36,165 nt of DNA from an uncultured bacterium (GCA_913062615.1 CAJXXI010000004.1:1-36165); one strand, 5' to 3'. Positions 22,797-32,687 are shown, counted from the stretch's first letter. Translations and numbers: made by a program. Notes: a model not told the origin generated them from the sequence alone.

Positions 22797-24665
22797 TTAT
22801 GATCCTGCGAGCTTGCGTACGGTGAAGTCGAAGTTGCGGACGAGGGCTGTTAATACGGCGTAGACGATGGCGATGTAGATGCCTGCGCTGATCAGGGTGC
22901 CGACGATCATTGCGTAGCGGGCGGTGGTGAGCCCGGTGGTTGAATCGTTTACGGTGTCTTCTAGTCGTGTGACGGGGGAGATTAGGGCGTCGAGCAGGCT
23001 TGCTGGCGAGAGTGAAACGAGCGCGGGGCCGATGACTGGCATGTCTGATCCCGCTGCCCACCCGCAGAGCCCGAGGATTCCTGAAACGATGAAGACAACC
23101 GCGACGGTGCCGACGACTGAGCTGAGTGTGCCTTTGGATTTGAGCGACCAGTGCAAACCGATCATCACGCAGAAGGCGATGAACGGGATGAGCAGGATGG
23201 CTGCGAGGAGCCCGGCTTCTGGGAGGACGACGGGGACTTCGATTGATGCTGCGCCGCTGGGGAGCCTGTGGGTGTAGTAGGCGAGTGACTTGTTGCCCAG
23301 CCCGCCGGAGAGGCAATATACACCCGCGATGCCGACGGTGAATACAGGGACCGCGATCAATGGGAGTAGATACGACACGAGCCCACGGAGCTTGCCCGCG
23401 AGGTACATCTTCGGGGTGATCGGTGTGGTGAGGATGAGATCGAGGGTGCCGTCTTCTCGTTCGCCCGCGACCGCGGTGGCGGCCATGTTCACCGCGACGA
23501 GCGCGATCAGGAAAACCTCGGTGAAGGTGAGCGACTTGATGATGAACTGGAAGTCGGCGGTGTTGATTTTTCCCATGTGATAGAAGACAACGACGAGCAA
23601 TGCGGTCAGTGCGCCCAAGCCAACGAATGACCAGCGCATCAAGATGCGGGTGAAGGTCGCGTTGCGGGATGCGGCTTCGCGCCAGGCGATGGGGTTTGAC
23701 CATACATGGCGAGGCGGGCGGTGTTCGATGTTGACTGCGCCGAGTTTGAAGAGTCGGCGGTACCAGGGGATTCCCGAGGTGCCGTTGGCGACTTGTTTGA
23801 TGCCTCCGGTACGAACCGTGAGGGTTGATGCGCCGACGAGCAGTGCGGAGAGCGCGATCGAGAAGGAGCTCCATGCGACAGCGGGCGATGCGAGCATGAA
23901 CCCTTTGAGCCCGGAGTATGCTGCGGGGTCAGCCGATGGGTAGGCGGTCGGGGAGAGCAGCGAGCGGATGGCGAGGAATGGGTTGAGCGAGGTGAGCCAG
24001 GTGACGCCCGAGTTATTTATTCCCATCCCGAATCCGCGTGAGGAGAGCCATGCGTCGATGGCGATGGTGGTGGCGATGTAGGTGACGACGGAGACATAGA
24101 AGGTAAAGACCGCGCGTTGCCCGACGAGGCGCGACACGGAGAGCGAGATGGCGATGGCGCCGACGAGGATCGCTGCGCCGGCGGAGACAATGTAGGAGGC
24201 GATGATGGACTTGCCGGGCACGCCACCAAAGAACTGGGTGAGTGCGAAGAGTGGGAGCGATGCGAAGAGCAGTGCGAGGACAAAGAAGAGCCGACCGAGC
24301 AGATTTCCGAGCACGATCTCGAGCTTGGACATCGGGGTGGTGAGCAGGATGTCCCAGGTCTTCGGGTTTGCTTCTTGTGCGATCGCGCCGGCCATGAAGA
24401 CGGGCGAGAGGATGCAGATGAGCCCGACCTGGAGGTAGGCGATCCATGCGAAGCTTGTTGCGCCGGCGGAGGCGAGTTCGCGGTAGGAGACATTGCCGCC
24501 AGGCGTGTTGCCGAGCATTGCCCAGAGGAGCACGAGGATGAGCACGGCGAGGTAGGCGCTGCGGACATAAAGATGTTTGTTTCTTCGCGAGGCATTCTGG
24601 ACCAAGCGCACCGCGATTGGGTTCATTGGTCCGAGTCGTAATAGCCAGCGGAGGAATATGGGCAT
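22797..24665 (-). CDS. ABC-2-type transporter permease (two fused modules)
   Basis: The 622-residue integral membrane protein has about twelve hydrophobic helices arranged as two ABC-2 modules. Each module carries the cytoplasmic loop typical of the family: AGAIAQEANPKTWDILLTTPMSKLEIVLGNLLG in the first, VAGEREDGTLDLILTTPITPKMYLAGKLRGLV in the second. The modules are separated by a soluble stretch of about 60 residues (RTGGIKQVANGTSGIPWYRRL). Such permeases work with a separate ATPase subunit, which is not in the window. The substrate is unknown; candidates in planctomycetes include multidrug export or gliding/Nat-like systems. An in-frame ATG at 24626 is an alternative start. Confidence 0.88.
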   Translation of the reverse strand: MPIFLRWLLRLGPMNPIAVRLVQNASRRNKHLYVRSAYLAVLILVLLWAMLGNTPGGNVSYRELASAGATSFAWIAYLQVGLICILSPVFMAGAIAQEANPKTWDILLTTPMSKLEIVLGNLLGRLFFVLALLFASLPLFALTQFFGGVPGKSIIASYIVSAGAAILVGAIAISLSVSRLVGQRAVFTFYVSVVTYIATTIAIDAWLSSRGFGMGINNSGVTWLTSLNPFLAIRSLLSPTAYPSADPAAYSGLKGFMLASPAVAWSSFSIALSALLVGASTLTVRTGGIKQVANGTSGIPWYRRLFKLGAVNIEHRPPRHVWSNPIAWREAASRNATFTRILMRWSFVGLGALTALLVVVFYHMGKINTADFQFIIKSLTFTEVFLIALVAVNMAATAVAGEREDGTLDLILTTPITPKMYLAGKLRGLVSYLLPLIAVPVFTVGIAGVYCLSGGLGNKSLAYYTHRLPSGAASIEVPVVLPEAGLLAAILLIPFIAFCVMIGLHWSLKSKGTLSSVVGTVAVVFIVSGILGLCGWAAGSDMPVIGPALVSLSPASLLDALISPVTRLEDTVNDSTTGLTTARYAMIVGTLISAGIYIAIVYAVLTALVRNFDFTVRKLAGS

Positions 24666-24747
24666 GCAATGAGTTTAGCCGGGGATGATGGTATGTGTGT
24701 ATATATGGATCAAGAGGGATGTTGGTTGCATGATTCGGCATGGATAT

Positions 24748-24780
24748 AAAAAAGCTGCACACTCGAGTTGAGTGTGCAGC
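24748..24780 (-). terminator. Strong terminator of clpC
   Basis: An 11-bp perfect stem GCTGCACACTC/GAGTGTGCAGC with a 5-nt loop is followed on the minus strand by six T residues. It lies 26 nt beyond the clpC stop. Confidence 0.9.
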
Positions 24781-24806
24781 GATTGGATTTGATAGTCAGC
24801 AACGAG

Positions 24807-27356
24807 TTAGTTCGACTTGGAACCGGCTTCTTCTGCCTGTGACTTGCTTTCTTCTGCATTCTCATCAGCGGGTGCTTCTGGTGGTGCGACGAAGGTTGTG
24901 TCGAAGGAGAGGAACTCGTCTTCGCCCTTGCGGGTTGCTTTGAGGATATTCTTATCGTTGAGCTCGCCGCTCAAGAGCATTTCTGACAGCGGGTCTTCGA
25001 TGTAGGACCCGATGGCGCGACGCAGTGGGCGGGCACCGTAGTCGGGGTTGTATCCCTTATCGATCAGGAAGTCCTTAGCGGGCTGATCGAGTTCGAACGA
25101 GAACCCTTGCATGGTGAGACGCTCGGCGACCTTCTTGACTTCGAACTCGACGATCGAGACGAGATCTTCTTTGGTCAAAGGCTTGAACACGATGACATCA
25201 TCAAGACGGTTGATGAACTCTGGGCGGAAGAACCGCTCGATTTCTTTCATCAGCACGGACTTGATTGATTCGAACTTATCATCCGAGGTGTGCTTACCGA
25301 ACCCGAACCCGCCGCCACCCTTGATGAGATCGGCGCCGATGTTTGAGGTCATGATGAGCACGGTGTTTCGGAAGTCGACATGACGCCCGAAGGAGTCTGT
25401 CAGGCGGCCTTCTTCCATGATCTGGAGGAGCATGTTGAAGACATCTGGATGTGCCTTTTCGACTTCGTCGAGGAGAACGACCGAGTATGGGCGTCGGCGG
25501 ATCGCTTCGGTGAGCTGCCCGCCTTCTTCATACCCGACATACCCGGGAGGCGCGCCGACCAAGCGTGAAACGGTGTGCTTCTCCATGTATTCGGACATGT
25601 CCAAGTGGATGAGCGAGTCGGCGTTGCCGAACATGAACTCGGCGAGTGCTTTGGAGAGCAGGGTCTTGCCCACGCCCGAAGGACCAACAAAGATGAAGCT
25701 GCCCATTGGGCGCTTTGGGTCTTTGAGCCCGGCGCGAGCGCGGCGGATTGCTTTGGAGATGACCTTGATCGCGTCGTCTTGTGAGATGACGGACTTGTGG
25801 AGCTCGTCTTCGAGCTTGAGCAGGCGTTGTGCCTCTTCCTTTTCGAGTTTCTGCAAAGGCACGCCGGTCATTTTGGAGACGACCTCGCGGACGATTTCTT
25901 CGTCGACGACGCCGGCAGATTCTTGCTGCTTTGCGCGCCATTCGGCTTGGATATCTTCCTTCTTCTTACGCATCTGCTCGGCCTGGTCGCGCAGCTCGGC
26001 GGCCTTCTCATAGTCGGCGCCCTTGACGGCTTCGTCCTTGGCGACGGAGAGCCGTTCGATGTCGGCTTCGATGTCGGCGAGATTTGGCGGCTTGCGCATC
26101 GACTTGATCCGAACGCGGGCGCCGGCTTCGTCGATGACATCGATGGACTTGTCAGGTTGGACACGCCCGGAGATGTAGCGATCAGAAAGCTCGACGGCAG
26201 CAACGAGGGCATCGTTGGTGATTGTCACGCGGTGATGGTCTTCGTACTTGTCGCGGATGCCTTTGAGGATCTCGATGGATTCAGATGCGTTCGGCGGATC
26301 GACCGGGATCGATTGGAAACGACGGGCGAGTGCAGCGTCTTTTTCGATGTACTTGCGGTACTCGTCGAAGGTGGTGGCGCCGATACACTGGATCTCGCCT
26401 CGGGCCATTGCTGGCTTGAGGACATTGGATGCGTCGATCGCACCTTCAGCGCCGCCCGCACCAACGAGGGTGTGGAGTTCGTCGATGAAGAGGATGACAT
26501 TGCCCGCTCGGCGGACTTCGTTCATGACCGCTTTGATGCGCTCTTCGAACTGCCCGCGGTACTTGGTGCCCGCGACCATCATCGCGAGATCGAGCACGAC
26601 CACGCGCTTGTCGTGGAGGATATCGGGGACTTCGTGCGTGATGATGCGTTGGGCAAGCCCTTCGATGATCGCGGTTTTACCCACGCCTGCTTCACCCAGA
26701 AGGACTGGGTTGTTTTTGGTGCGTCGGCACAAGATCTGGGTGAGGCGTTCGATCTCGTTGGATCGCCCGATGACCGGATCGAGGTGCCCGTCGATGGCGA
26801 GCTGGGTGAGATCGCGACCGAAGGAATCGAGTGCGGGGGTCTTTGATTTGCCCTTTGGCTTGGAGGACGATCCGGATTCGGAGTGTCCGCCTGCGGCCAT
26901 TTCAGAATCGGCTTCGGCGCCGGCTCCGAGCAGGTTGAGGACCTCTTCGCGGACATCTTCGAGCTTGAGCCCGAGGTTCATCAGGACCTGAGCGGCGACG
27001 CCATCGTGCTCACGCAACAACCCAAGCAAGATGTGCTCGGTGCCCACATAGTTGTGGTTGAGGTTGCGGGCTTCTTCGATCGCGTACTCGATGACCTTTT
27101 TGGCACGCGGGGTCTGTGGGAGCTTGCCCATGGTGACCATTTCTGGGCCAGCCCGGACGAGTTTCTCGACTTCGAGGCGGACCTTGCGAAGGTCAACATC
27201 GAGGTTTTTGAGGACATTGGCGCCGACGCCTGATCCTTCTTTGACGAGTCCGAGCAGTATGTGCTCGGTCCCGATGTATTCGTGGTTGAAGCGTTGGGCT
27301 TCTTGGTTGGCCAAGGCCATCACTTTGCGGGCTCGATCTGTGAATCGTTCAAACAT
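24807..27356 (-). CDS. clpC: ClpC, AAA+ unfoldase of the Clp protease
   Basis: The 849-residue protein carries two Clp_N repeats ([33 protein letters not shown] and a second [20 protein letters not shown]), a first AAA+ module ([21 protein letters not shown]), a UVR-type segment in the middle domain ([20 protein letters not shown]) and a second AAA+ module ([35 protein letters not shown]). The UVR segment distinguishes ClpC from ClpB/ClpA. ClpC unfolds proteins for ClpP and controls stress responses. The C-terminal tail ([29 protein letters not shown]) is acidic and probably disordered. The ATG follows a GGGAGAAG ribosome binding site. Confidence 0.97.
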   Translation of the reverse strand: MFERFTDRARKVMALANQEAQRFNHEYIGTEHILLGLVKEGSGVGANVLKNLDVDLRKVRLEVEKLVRAGPEMVTMGKLPQTPRAKKVIEYAIEEARNLNHNYVGTEHILLGLLREHDGVAAQVLMNLGLKLEDVREEVLNLLGAGAEADSEMAAGGHSESGSSSKPKGKSKTPALDSFGRDLTQLAIDGHLDPVIGRSNEIERLTQILCRRTKNNPVLLGEAGVGKTAIIEGLAQRIITHEVPDILHDKRVVVLDLAMMVAGTKYRGQFEERIKAVMNEVRRAGNVILFIDELHTLVGAGGAEGAIDASNVLKPAMARGEIQCIGATTFDEYRKYIEKDAALARRFQSIPVDPPNASESIEILKGIRDKYEDHHRVTITNDALVAAVELSDRYISGRVQPDKSIDVIDEAGARVRIKSMRKPPNLADIEADIERLSVAKDEAVKGADYEKAAELRDQAEQMRKKKEDIQAEWRAKQQESAGVVDEEIVREVVSKMTGVPLQKLEKEEAQRLLKLEDELHKSVISQDDAIKVISKAIRRARAGLKDPKRPMGSFIFVGPSGVGKTLLSKALAEFMFGNADSLIHLDMSEYMEKHTVSRLVGAPPGYVGYEEGGQLTEAIRRRPYSVVLLDEVEKAHPDVFNMLLQIMEEGRLTDSFGRHVDFRNTVLIMTSNIGADLIKGGGGFGFGKHTSDDKFESIKSVLMKEIERFFRPEFINRLDDVIVFKPLTKEDLVSIVEFEVKKVAERLTMQGFSFELDQPAKDFLIDKGYNPDYGARPLRRAIGSYIEDPLSEMLLSGELNDKNILKATRKGEDEFLSFDTTFVAPPEAPADENAEESKSQAEEAGSKSN

Positions 27357-27834
27357 GCTACTTCTCCCGCTGCTTGAATCCTGCGATCCAAGCGGCTCTT
27401 TGGCGTTTTCACGCCTTCCATTTTGCCGAGTTACCTACGAGTACAACTCTGCTCGACACTATCTTGTTCGCACCAATCGGGTATTGGGATCGGGATGTTC
27501 CGATTCCATTCCGAAAAGACACGATTCTGTACTCTCTATCGGCTGCATTGGGCATGCCAGATTGATGAGAGCGTAAAAGTCAGTGAATATCGAGTTAATG
27601 GTTTGTGGGGCGTGGTTTATGGCTGCGTGTTTTGGTGGTTGTGAAGAATGTGCAGGCAGGGAGAGCGCAAAGTCTGTCATTCCGGCAGGGAAGATGAGGC
27701 GATGAGATAGTGGTTGCTTGATGGTCGAGGCTTGGGGGCGTGAATTGACGTTGGGCGCGCTATAGTCTCTTTCTTTGAGTTTTAAGTTCAACGCAATTGC
27801 CCCCCTATTTGGGCCAGTTTGTGAGGATTTCGTC
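27357..27834. other. Divergent intergenic region between clpC and lpd
   Basis: This 478-nt region should hold both promoters. A GGCGT-TTTC-ACGCC hairpin (27402-27415) lies in the clpC leader. On the plus strand TATAGT (27761-27766) could be a -10 for lpd, but the only TTGACG nearby is 10 nt away, too close to be its -35. I saw no CIRCE or CtsR-type operator and no gene. Confidence 0.45.
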
Positions 27835-29376
27835 ATGGCGAACAAGCACTTTGATGTTGTTGTAATTGGTGGTGGGCCTGGTGGTTATGTCGGAGCGATC
27901 CGTGCGGCCCAGCTTGGTTACAAGGTGGCGATCATTGAGCGCGCGAAGATGGGGGGCGTTTGCCTCAACTGGGGCTGTATCCCGTCGAAAGCACTCATTT
28001 CCAACGCCGAGCTGATGGAAAAACTTGCTGAGCAAGAAGAATGGGGCATCTCCACAGGCGAGGTGAAGTTCGATTGGAACAAGGTCATCGGGCGGTCGCG
28101 CGATGTGGCTTCGAAACTCAACAAAGGCGTTGAGTATTTAATGAAGAAAAACAAGATCGAGTTTATTAACTTACATGCGAAGATCGTCAAGGCCGGACCC
28201 AAAGTCGAGATCGAGCTTCGCGAGTGTGATCTCCAAGAAGAACTCACACCATCGCCTGTAAAGGTGAATGCGGTCAAGGAAACCATTACTTGTGACAAGG
28301 TGATCGTCGCGACCGGCGCGGTCGCCCGCGATCTGCCTTTCGCCAAGTTTGATGGCGACAAGATCTGGGGTGCGCGTGAAGCGATGAACAATACGGATCG
28401 TCCGGAGCACCTGATCATCGTCGGAGCCGGCGCGATCGGGATGGAGTTCGGATATGTCTACAAGAACTTCGGCTCGAAGGTGACGATCATCGAGATGCTC
28501 GATCGCTTGGTCCCCGTCGAGGACGAGCAGGTCGGCAAAGAGATGACCAAGATCTACAAGAAGCATGGGTTCAATATCAAGGTCAAGACCGGCGTGATGG
28601 ATGTCGATACCAAAGGCAAGGGTGTCAAGGTCACTGTCGCGCCGATGGGCAAAGACGGCAAGCCCGACGCGTCCAAGAAGGAAGTCATCGAGGGCGACAA
28701 GGTCTTGCTGGCGATCGGTGTCGTCGGTCGATTCGACGGCTTGTTCGACGATTCGCTCGGGCTTGAAACCGTGCGTGGACATATCAAGACGGATTATGTG
28801 CCGTTGAGCGACGATACGCCCAGCGAGCCCAGAGCCCTTGACTACAAGACAAACTTGCCCGGGATCTATGCGATCGGCGATGTGATCGGCCCGCCTTGGC
28901 TCGCCCATGTGGCCGGCGAAGAAGCGGTGCTTTGTGTTGAACGCTTTGCGTTCAAAGAAGGCAAAGCCAAGCATGATCCGATCCCGATGGACTACACAGT
29001 GATCCCAGGATGTACCTACTGTCATCCGCAGGTCGGTAGTGTTGGCTACACCGAGCAGGCGCTTAAGGCTCAGGGCTTGAAGAAGGGCGAAGACTACGAT
29101 GTTGGCGTCTTCAACAACGGCGCACTCGGCAAAGCCATCGCGACGCGTCACACCGACGGGTTTGTCAAGATCATCCGCGGGCTCCCCCGCGGCGAGATCC
29201 TGGGCACCCATATCCTGGGCGATCAGGCGACCGAGTTGATTGCTGAAATGACCCTCGCGCGTAGGCTCGAAGCGACGACCGAAGAGATTATTGCGACTGT
29301 CCATGCGCATCCAACAATGCACGAAGCGGTGCATGAAGCGGCGTTGGCGTCCGAGGGTCGTGTGATTAACTCGTAG
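27835..29376 (+). CDS. lpdA: Dihydrolipoyl dehydrogenase (E3)
   Basis: ATG 27835 (513 residues) follows TGAGGAT; the ORF-track start at 27775 is an upstream extension. FAD binding is shown by VVIGGGPGGYVGAIRAAQLG. The redox disulfide is in GGVCLNWGCIPSKAL. NAD binding is seen in IIVGAGAIGMEFGYVYKNFG, the second FAD motif in LPGIYAIGDVIG and the catalytic His-Glu pair in HAHPTMHEAVHEA. E3 reoxidises lipoamide in the pyruvate, 2-oxoglutarate and glycine-cleavage complexes, which matches the presence of the TCA gene sucD. The extra roughly 40 residues over typical E3 proteins appear in lysine-rich surface stretches. A strong terminator follows. Confidence 0.96.
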   Translation: MANKHFDVVVIGGGPGGYVGAIRAAQLGYKVAIIERAKMGGVCLNWGCIPSKALISNAELMEKLAEQEEWGISTGEVKFDWNKVIGRSRDVASKLNKGVEYLMKKNKIEFINLHAKIVKAGPKVEIELRECDLQEELTPSPVKVNAVKETITCDKVIVATGAVARDLPFAKFDGDKIWGAREAMNNTDRPEHLIIVGAGAIGMEFGYVYKNFGSKVTIIEMLDRLVPVEDEQVGKEMTKIYKKHGFNIKVKTGVMDVDTKGKGVKVTVAPMGKDGKPDASKKEVIEGDKVLLAIGVVGRFDGLFDDSLGLETVRGHIKTDYVPLSDDTPSEPRALDYKTNLPGIYAIGDVIGPPWLAHVAGEEAVLCVERFAFKEGKAKHDPIPMDYTVIPGCTYCHPQVGSVGYTEQALKAQGLKKGEDYDVGVFNNGALGKAIATRHTDGFVKIIRGLPRGEILGTHILGDQATELIAEMTLARRLEATTEEIIATVHAHPTMHEAVHEAALASEGRVINS

Positions 29377-29420
29377 CGGTTCTCGGTCTTTGGTAGCTGT
29401 GTATCTGCTTCAATTTGAAG

Positions 29421-29448
29421 ACTCTGGGCTTGGCTCAGAGTTTTTTTT
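29421..29448 (+). terminator. Strong terminator after lpdA
   Basis: A 9-bp stem ACTCTGGGC/GCTCAGAGT (one G-T pair) with a TTG loop is followed by eight T residues. Confidence 0.92.
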
Positions 29449-29504
29449 GTTTACACTGCATCCTCAAGACCGGCGTCTCAAACAGGATCACGAAGGATGT
29501 TATT

Positions 29505-30389
29505 ATGAAGTTGAATCGCAAAATCGTTGGGTGTGTCTCGATGTCTGTGTTGTCGATCGGATCGGGTGGGGCGATTGCTGGGGGAGGAGAGCCTTGTCCA
29601 GACTGTGTGATCGAGGTGCACGCGATCGCTGATGAGGCCTTGTTCGCACTGCTTGGGTCGGGGACCGAGGATTACATCCGCGATGTGATCGAGGGGATGG
29701 ATGCGGCGTGGTCGATGCCGACGGCTGATGGAGGGATGGGGGTTGGTGTGGTGCTCAGCGAGTTCACTGTGTATGAGAAGAGTGATCCTTGGGCAGTTTC
29801 AACGAATACGAATGTGCTCTTGCCGAATGTCCAGGAATATGTGTCTTCAACAATCCCGATGAATGCTGATGGTCAAGATGTGGTGCTGATGTTCAGCGGG
29901 CTGGACTTTGATGGGAGCACGACGGGGCTTGCGTATGTTGGTGTACTCTGCCGATCATTCTCGGTCGGCGTTTTGGAGTCGAGCCCAGACAACTTGGCGT
30001 GGGCAATTTCCGGAGCCAACCACCAACTCGGGCACATCGTGGGTGCGAGGCATGATGGAAGCGGAAACTCCTGCCAACAGGGCCCATACATCATGAGCCC
30101 ATTTTCGAATCCTTTATCTCCGCCTACGACCTTCAGCACATGTACCGTGGATTACTTTGCCGATCTAATCACAAACTCTTCCATCGATATCCCCGCGTGT
30201 CTTGCAGCACCGGCCCAGGCGTGCCCGGCGGATCTGACGGGTGATGGTGTGTTGAACTTCTTCGATGTCTCGGCGTTCCTTGGCGCATTTGCTCAAGGTG
30301 ATTTGATCGCTGATTTCACTGGTGATGGGCAGTTCAACTTCTTCGATGTGTCAGCGTTTCTTCAGGCCTTCGCTGCAGGGTGTCCATGA
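29505..30389 (+). CDS. Secreted metzincin-fold protein with E-to-Q active site and dockerin-like tail
   Basis: ATG 29505 (294 residues) follows GAAGGAT. A signal peptide (IVGCVSMSVLSIGSGGAIAGG) precedes a reprolysin/astacin-like domain. The zinc motif reads HQLGHIVGARHD (H173, H177, H183), so the three zinc ligands, the glycine and the adamalysin-type aspartate are intact, but the catalytic glutamate is Q174 (CAA codon at 30024). A Met-turn YIMSP (M197) is present. A bound zinc is therefore plausible while hydrolysis is not. Residues 240-294 are a twin EF-hand tail (DLTGDGVLNFFD and DFTGDGQFNFFD) ending AAGCP, shared with three other proteins here. It may act as a binding or decoy module. Confidence 0.85.
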   Translation: MKLNRKIVGCVSMSVLSIGSGGAIAGGGEPCPDCVIEVHAIADEALFALLGSGTEDYIRDVIEGMDAAWSMPTADGGMGVGVVLSEFTVYEKSDPWAVSTNTNVLLPNVQEYVSSTIPMNADGQDVVLMFSGLDFDGSTTGLAYVGVLCRSFSVGVLESSPDNLAWAISGANHQLGHIVGARHDGSGNSCQQGPYIMSPFSNPLSPPTTFSTCTVDYFADLITNSSIDIPACLAAPAQACPADLTGDGVLNFFDVSAFLGAFAQGDLIADFTGDGQFNFFDVSAFLQAFAAGCP

Positions 30390-30418
30390 GTTGGAAATGA
30401 TTCGCATCGAGTGTTTTT

Positions 30419-30440
30419 CCCGCTATTGAGCGGGTTTTTT
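30419..30440 (+). terminator. Terminator after the metzincin-like gene
   Basis: A 6-bp stem CCCGCT/AGCGGG with an ATTG loop is followed by six T residues. Confidence 0.88.
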
Positions 30441-30509
30441 ATTGGTGTTTTTTGACGCGTGTGGTAGGATGATCGCTGGTATTTCAGGCTGAAAATCAAG
30501 GGAGATGTC

Positions 30510-31562
30510 ATGGTCCGATATTGTGTGTTGTGGTGTGCTGTTGCTGGGGTTTGTGTGCAGGCGGGCGCCCAGGATGTGCTGTTGATTCCTGATTCCAACG
30601 CTGACCGGGTCTGGGTGTTTTCGGCTGTGGACGGCTCGATGATCGACAACGCGTTTATTGTTGATCCCGGATCGGCCAATGGCGTCGATGTGTTTGATCG
30701 CCCGATGGAGGTGCTTCTGGCGAGCGATGGGTCGTTGTTGATCACGGACCAGTTTGCCAATGTGGTTTCACATTTTAATGCGGATGGTTCGTTTATTGGC
30801 GTCTTCTCGCTCGGCGGGATCGAAGATAACAACATCATGAACAACATCCGAGGCGGGCATGTGCTCACGCAGGGCGACGGGGCTGGCGATGTGCTGGTGA
30901 CGAACTCGGGGGCGTTTAATGATCTGGTCGTGTCGCAGAAGAATGTGAAGCGGCTGGATCCTGTGGATGGTTCGGAGAAGCAGGACTTCGCGTTTAATCG
31001 ATATGGCGGGATTCGTGGCCCGTTCGATGTGATCGAATACAACGGCGAGGTGTTGGTCGCTGACGAAGGGCAAGACAAGATTGTTCGGTACACGCTTGAT
31101 GGCAAGTTCAATGAGCGGTTTACGAGTTCGTTCGTTGTGCCTCAGCTTGATTTTCCGCAGCAGATGGCGATCGCGAGTAACGGGAACCTGCTGGTGTGTT
31201 CGTTCTCGAACGGTGTGATTCTTGAGTTTGATTCCGATGCGAATCTTGTTGGTCAGTATGACCCGGGGACGCTTGAGTTGTATCGCGGGATCGCTGAGCT
31301 TGATAACGGGAATCTGTTGGTGAGCACAACAACCGGCGTGTTCGAAGTGACGCGTGCGGGTGTGGTTGTCGAGACCCAAGCTGCGGGGACGGGGTTCCGG
31401 TATATGACGCGATTCACGCCTCCCGCTGGGTTGTTGATGGGCGATGAAGGTTATTCACCATCGCGTGAGCCGATCGCGATGCCGATGCCTGATCCACGAT
31501 CCAAGGCTGAGGTAATCGCAGACGAACTCGGGGTGTCGACAAGCGTGGAGGGTTCGAAATGA
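30510..31562 (+). CDS. Secreted beta-propeller-like protein (NHL/SMP-30-type repeats), no dockerin tail
   Basis: The 350-residue product has a signal peptide (VLWCAVAGVCVQAGAQ|D). It then repeats blade-like units with the pattern G-x-L-L-V/I-T/S-D-x-x-x-x-x-V-x-x-F/Y: PDSNADRVWVFSAVDGS, SLLITDQFANVVSHFNADG, EVLVADEGQDKIVRYTLDG and NLLVCSFSNGVILEFDSD. This is the NHL/SMP-30 style of a six-bladed propeller. The C terminus (SREPIAMPMPDPRSKAEVIADEL) lacks the EF-hand tail its neighbours carry. Its stop overlaps the next start (ATGA), so both are made together and may function as a pair. Confidence 0.82.
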   Translation: MVRYCVLWCAVAGVCVQAGAQDVLLIPDSNADRVWVFSAVDGSMIDNAFIVDPGSANGVDVFDRPMEVLLASDGSLLITDQFANVVSHFNADGSFIGVFSLGGIEDNNIMNNIRGGHVLTQGDGAGDVLVTNSGAFNDLVVSQKNVKRLDPVDGSEKQDFAFNRYGGIRGPFDVIEYNGEVLVADEGQDKIVRYTLDGKFNERFTSSFVVPQLDFPQQMAIASNGNLLVCSFSNGVILEFDSDANLVGQYDPGTLELYRGIAELDNGNLLVSTTTGVFEVTRAGVVVETQAAGTGFRYMTRFTPPAGLLMGDEGYSPSREPIAMPMPDPRSKAEVIADELGVSTSVEGSK

Positions 31563-32593
31563 ATACGAATCGAAATATGAAGCAGGTTAGTTTGGCGATG
31601 GCTGTGGTTTCGGTGGCGGGCGCGAGCGTGTTTGCTGGCGGGGCAACCCGCGCGTACATCATCGAAGGGTCTGGGTTCTTTGGAGCGCCGGGGATCGAGC
31701 TTGGGCGTGTGGGGTTGGTTGATCTGTCTGATCCGAGCGTAGTGACATCGGTTGCTTTGGCTGCGGCTGATCTGCGGTTCGGCGGGGCGGATATCCGCCC
31801 GGGGACGGCTGACTTGGTGGCGTTCGAGAACACGACCAATGCGCTGCGCACGCTCGATCTGATCAACGGCGGCAACACGCTGATCGATTCGATCGGCTAC
31901 ATGGATTCTGGTGTTGCGGGGATGGCGTATTCGAATGATGGATCTGTTGTGTATGTCACAACGACCGTCGGCGCGTTTCTGCGGATTGTTGAAGCCGACG
32001 CGGTTACCGGGGCGGTGCTTGATGTGCACAACATATTGAGCTTCGTTGCTTCGTCGTTGGCTGTTGTGCCCGAGGGGCATCCGTCGTTGGTTGCTGGAGA
32101 TTTGTACGGCTTGTCGCCGAGCTCTGGTGGTTCGCTCCGATTGGTGAAGATTGATTTGGATACGAACACGGTTGTATCGCAGTTGTCGTTGTTTGGAATT
32201 GGGTTCACGCCTCAGTTTGAGACCGGGTTGGACTTCGCGCCCGACGGCACGCTGTATGCGGTGATTCAAGGGTACGATGAGGTTTCGCCCGACAACTTTG
32301 TAGAGATATCAAGCCATCTGTACACGATCGATCCTCAGATCGGATCGGTCGTTGATCTTGGTGTGATCGAGGGCGATCAGACCTGGGATGCGGTGACGCT
32401 GGTGGTTGATGATGGGGTTGCGGGGTGCATCGCGGATCTCAATGGAGACGGGTCGCTCAACTTCTTTGATGTGAGTGCGTTCCTGAACGCATTTACAAAC
32501 GGTGATCTTGTAGCCGATTTTACGGATGATGGGTTGTTGAACTTCTTCGATGTCTCGGCGTTCCTTTCTGCGTTTGCTGCTGGGTGCCCATAA
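31559..32593 (+). CDS. Secreted beta-propeller-like protein with dockerin-like tail
   Basis: The 344-residue product, translationally coupled to the upstream propeller gene, has a signal peptide (QVSLAMAVVSVAGASVFAG|G). Blade-like repeats follow (AYIIEGSGFFGAP, GMAYSNDGSVVYVTTT, GLDFAPDGTLYAVIQG). The last 58 residues form the twin EF-hand tail DLNGDGSLNFFDVSAFL and DFTDDGLLNFFDVSAFL, ending AAGCP. Calcium-binding dockerin-type loops would normally dock to a cohesin, but no cohesin is evident in the window. A terminator follows. The exact ligand or enzymatic role is unknown. Confidence 0.82.
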   Translation: MNTNRNMKQVSLAMAVVSVAGASVFAGGATRAYIIEGSGFFGAPGIELGRVGLVDLSDPSVVTSVALAAADLRFGGADIRPGTADLVAFENTTNALRTLDLINGGNTLIDSIGYMDSGVAGMAYSNDGSVVYVTTTVGAFLRIVEADAVTGAVLDVHNILSFVASSLAVVPEGHPSLVAGDLYGLSPSSGGSLRLVKIDLDTNTVVSQLSLFGIGFTPQFETGLDFAPDGTLYAVIQGYDEVSPDNFVEISSHLYTIDPQIGSVVDLGVIEGDQTWDAVTLVVDDGVAGCIADLNGDGSLNFFDVSAFLNAFTNGDLVADFTDDGLLNFFDVSAFLSAFAAGCP

Positions 32594-32628
32594 ATCCGAC
32601 TGAGTTCATGAGCCATAAAGCCATAAAG

Positions 32629-32649
32629 CCGCGGATTCGCGGTTTTTTT
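32629..32649 (+). terminator. Terminator after the propeller operon
   Basis: A 5-bp stem CCGCG/CGCGG with a GATT loop is followed by seven T residues. Confidence 0.85.
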
Positions 32650-32655
32650 AATTTA

Positions 32656-32687
32656 ATGCGATGTTATGCGATGTTATGCGATGTTAT
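32656..32687 (+). repeat. 10-bp tandem repeat (ATGCGATGTT)x3
   Basis: Three perfect copies are followed by degenerate units (ATGTGGTGAG, ATGTGGT). It lies between the terminator and the next gene's ribosome binding site, in the probable promoter region. There are too few units and no spacers for a CRISPR. Confidence 0.85.

Noticed and set aside
22774-23874. 366-codon Arg/His-rich ORF opposite and within the permease region
   Set aside because: Low-complexity basic translation typical of an out-of-frame reading of the permease gene on the same strand.
25797-26846. 349-codon ORF opposite clpC
   Set aside because: Antisense shadow of clpC; its residues mirror the ClpC codons and no family is recognisable.
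27746-27766. TTGACG...TATAGT as the lpdA promoter
   Set aside because: The two hexamers are only 10 nt apart, too short for a sigma-70 promoter.
28171-29334. 387-codon antisense ORF within lpdA
   Set aside because: Shadow of a strongly conserved enzyme gene in a GC-rich frame; composition is odd and there is no start signal.
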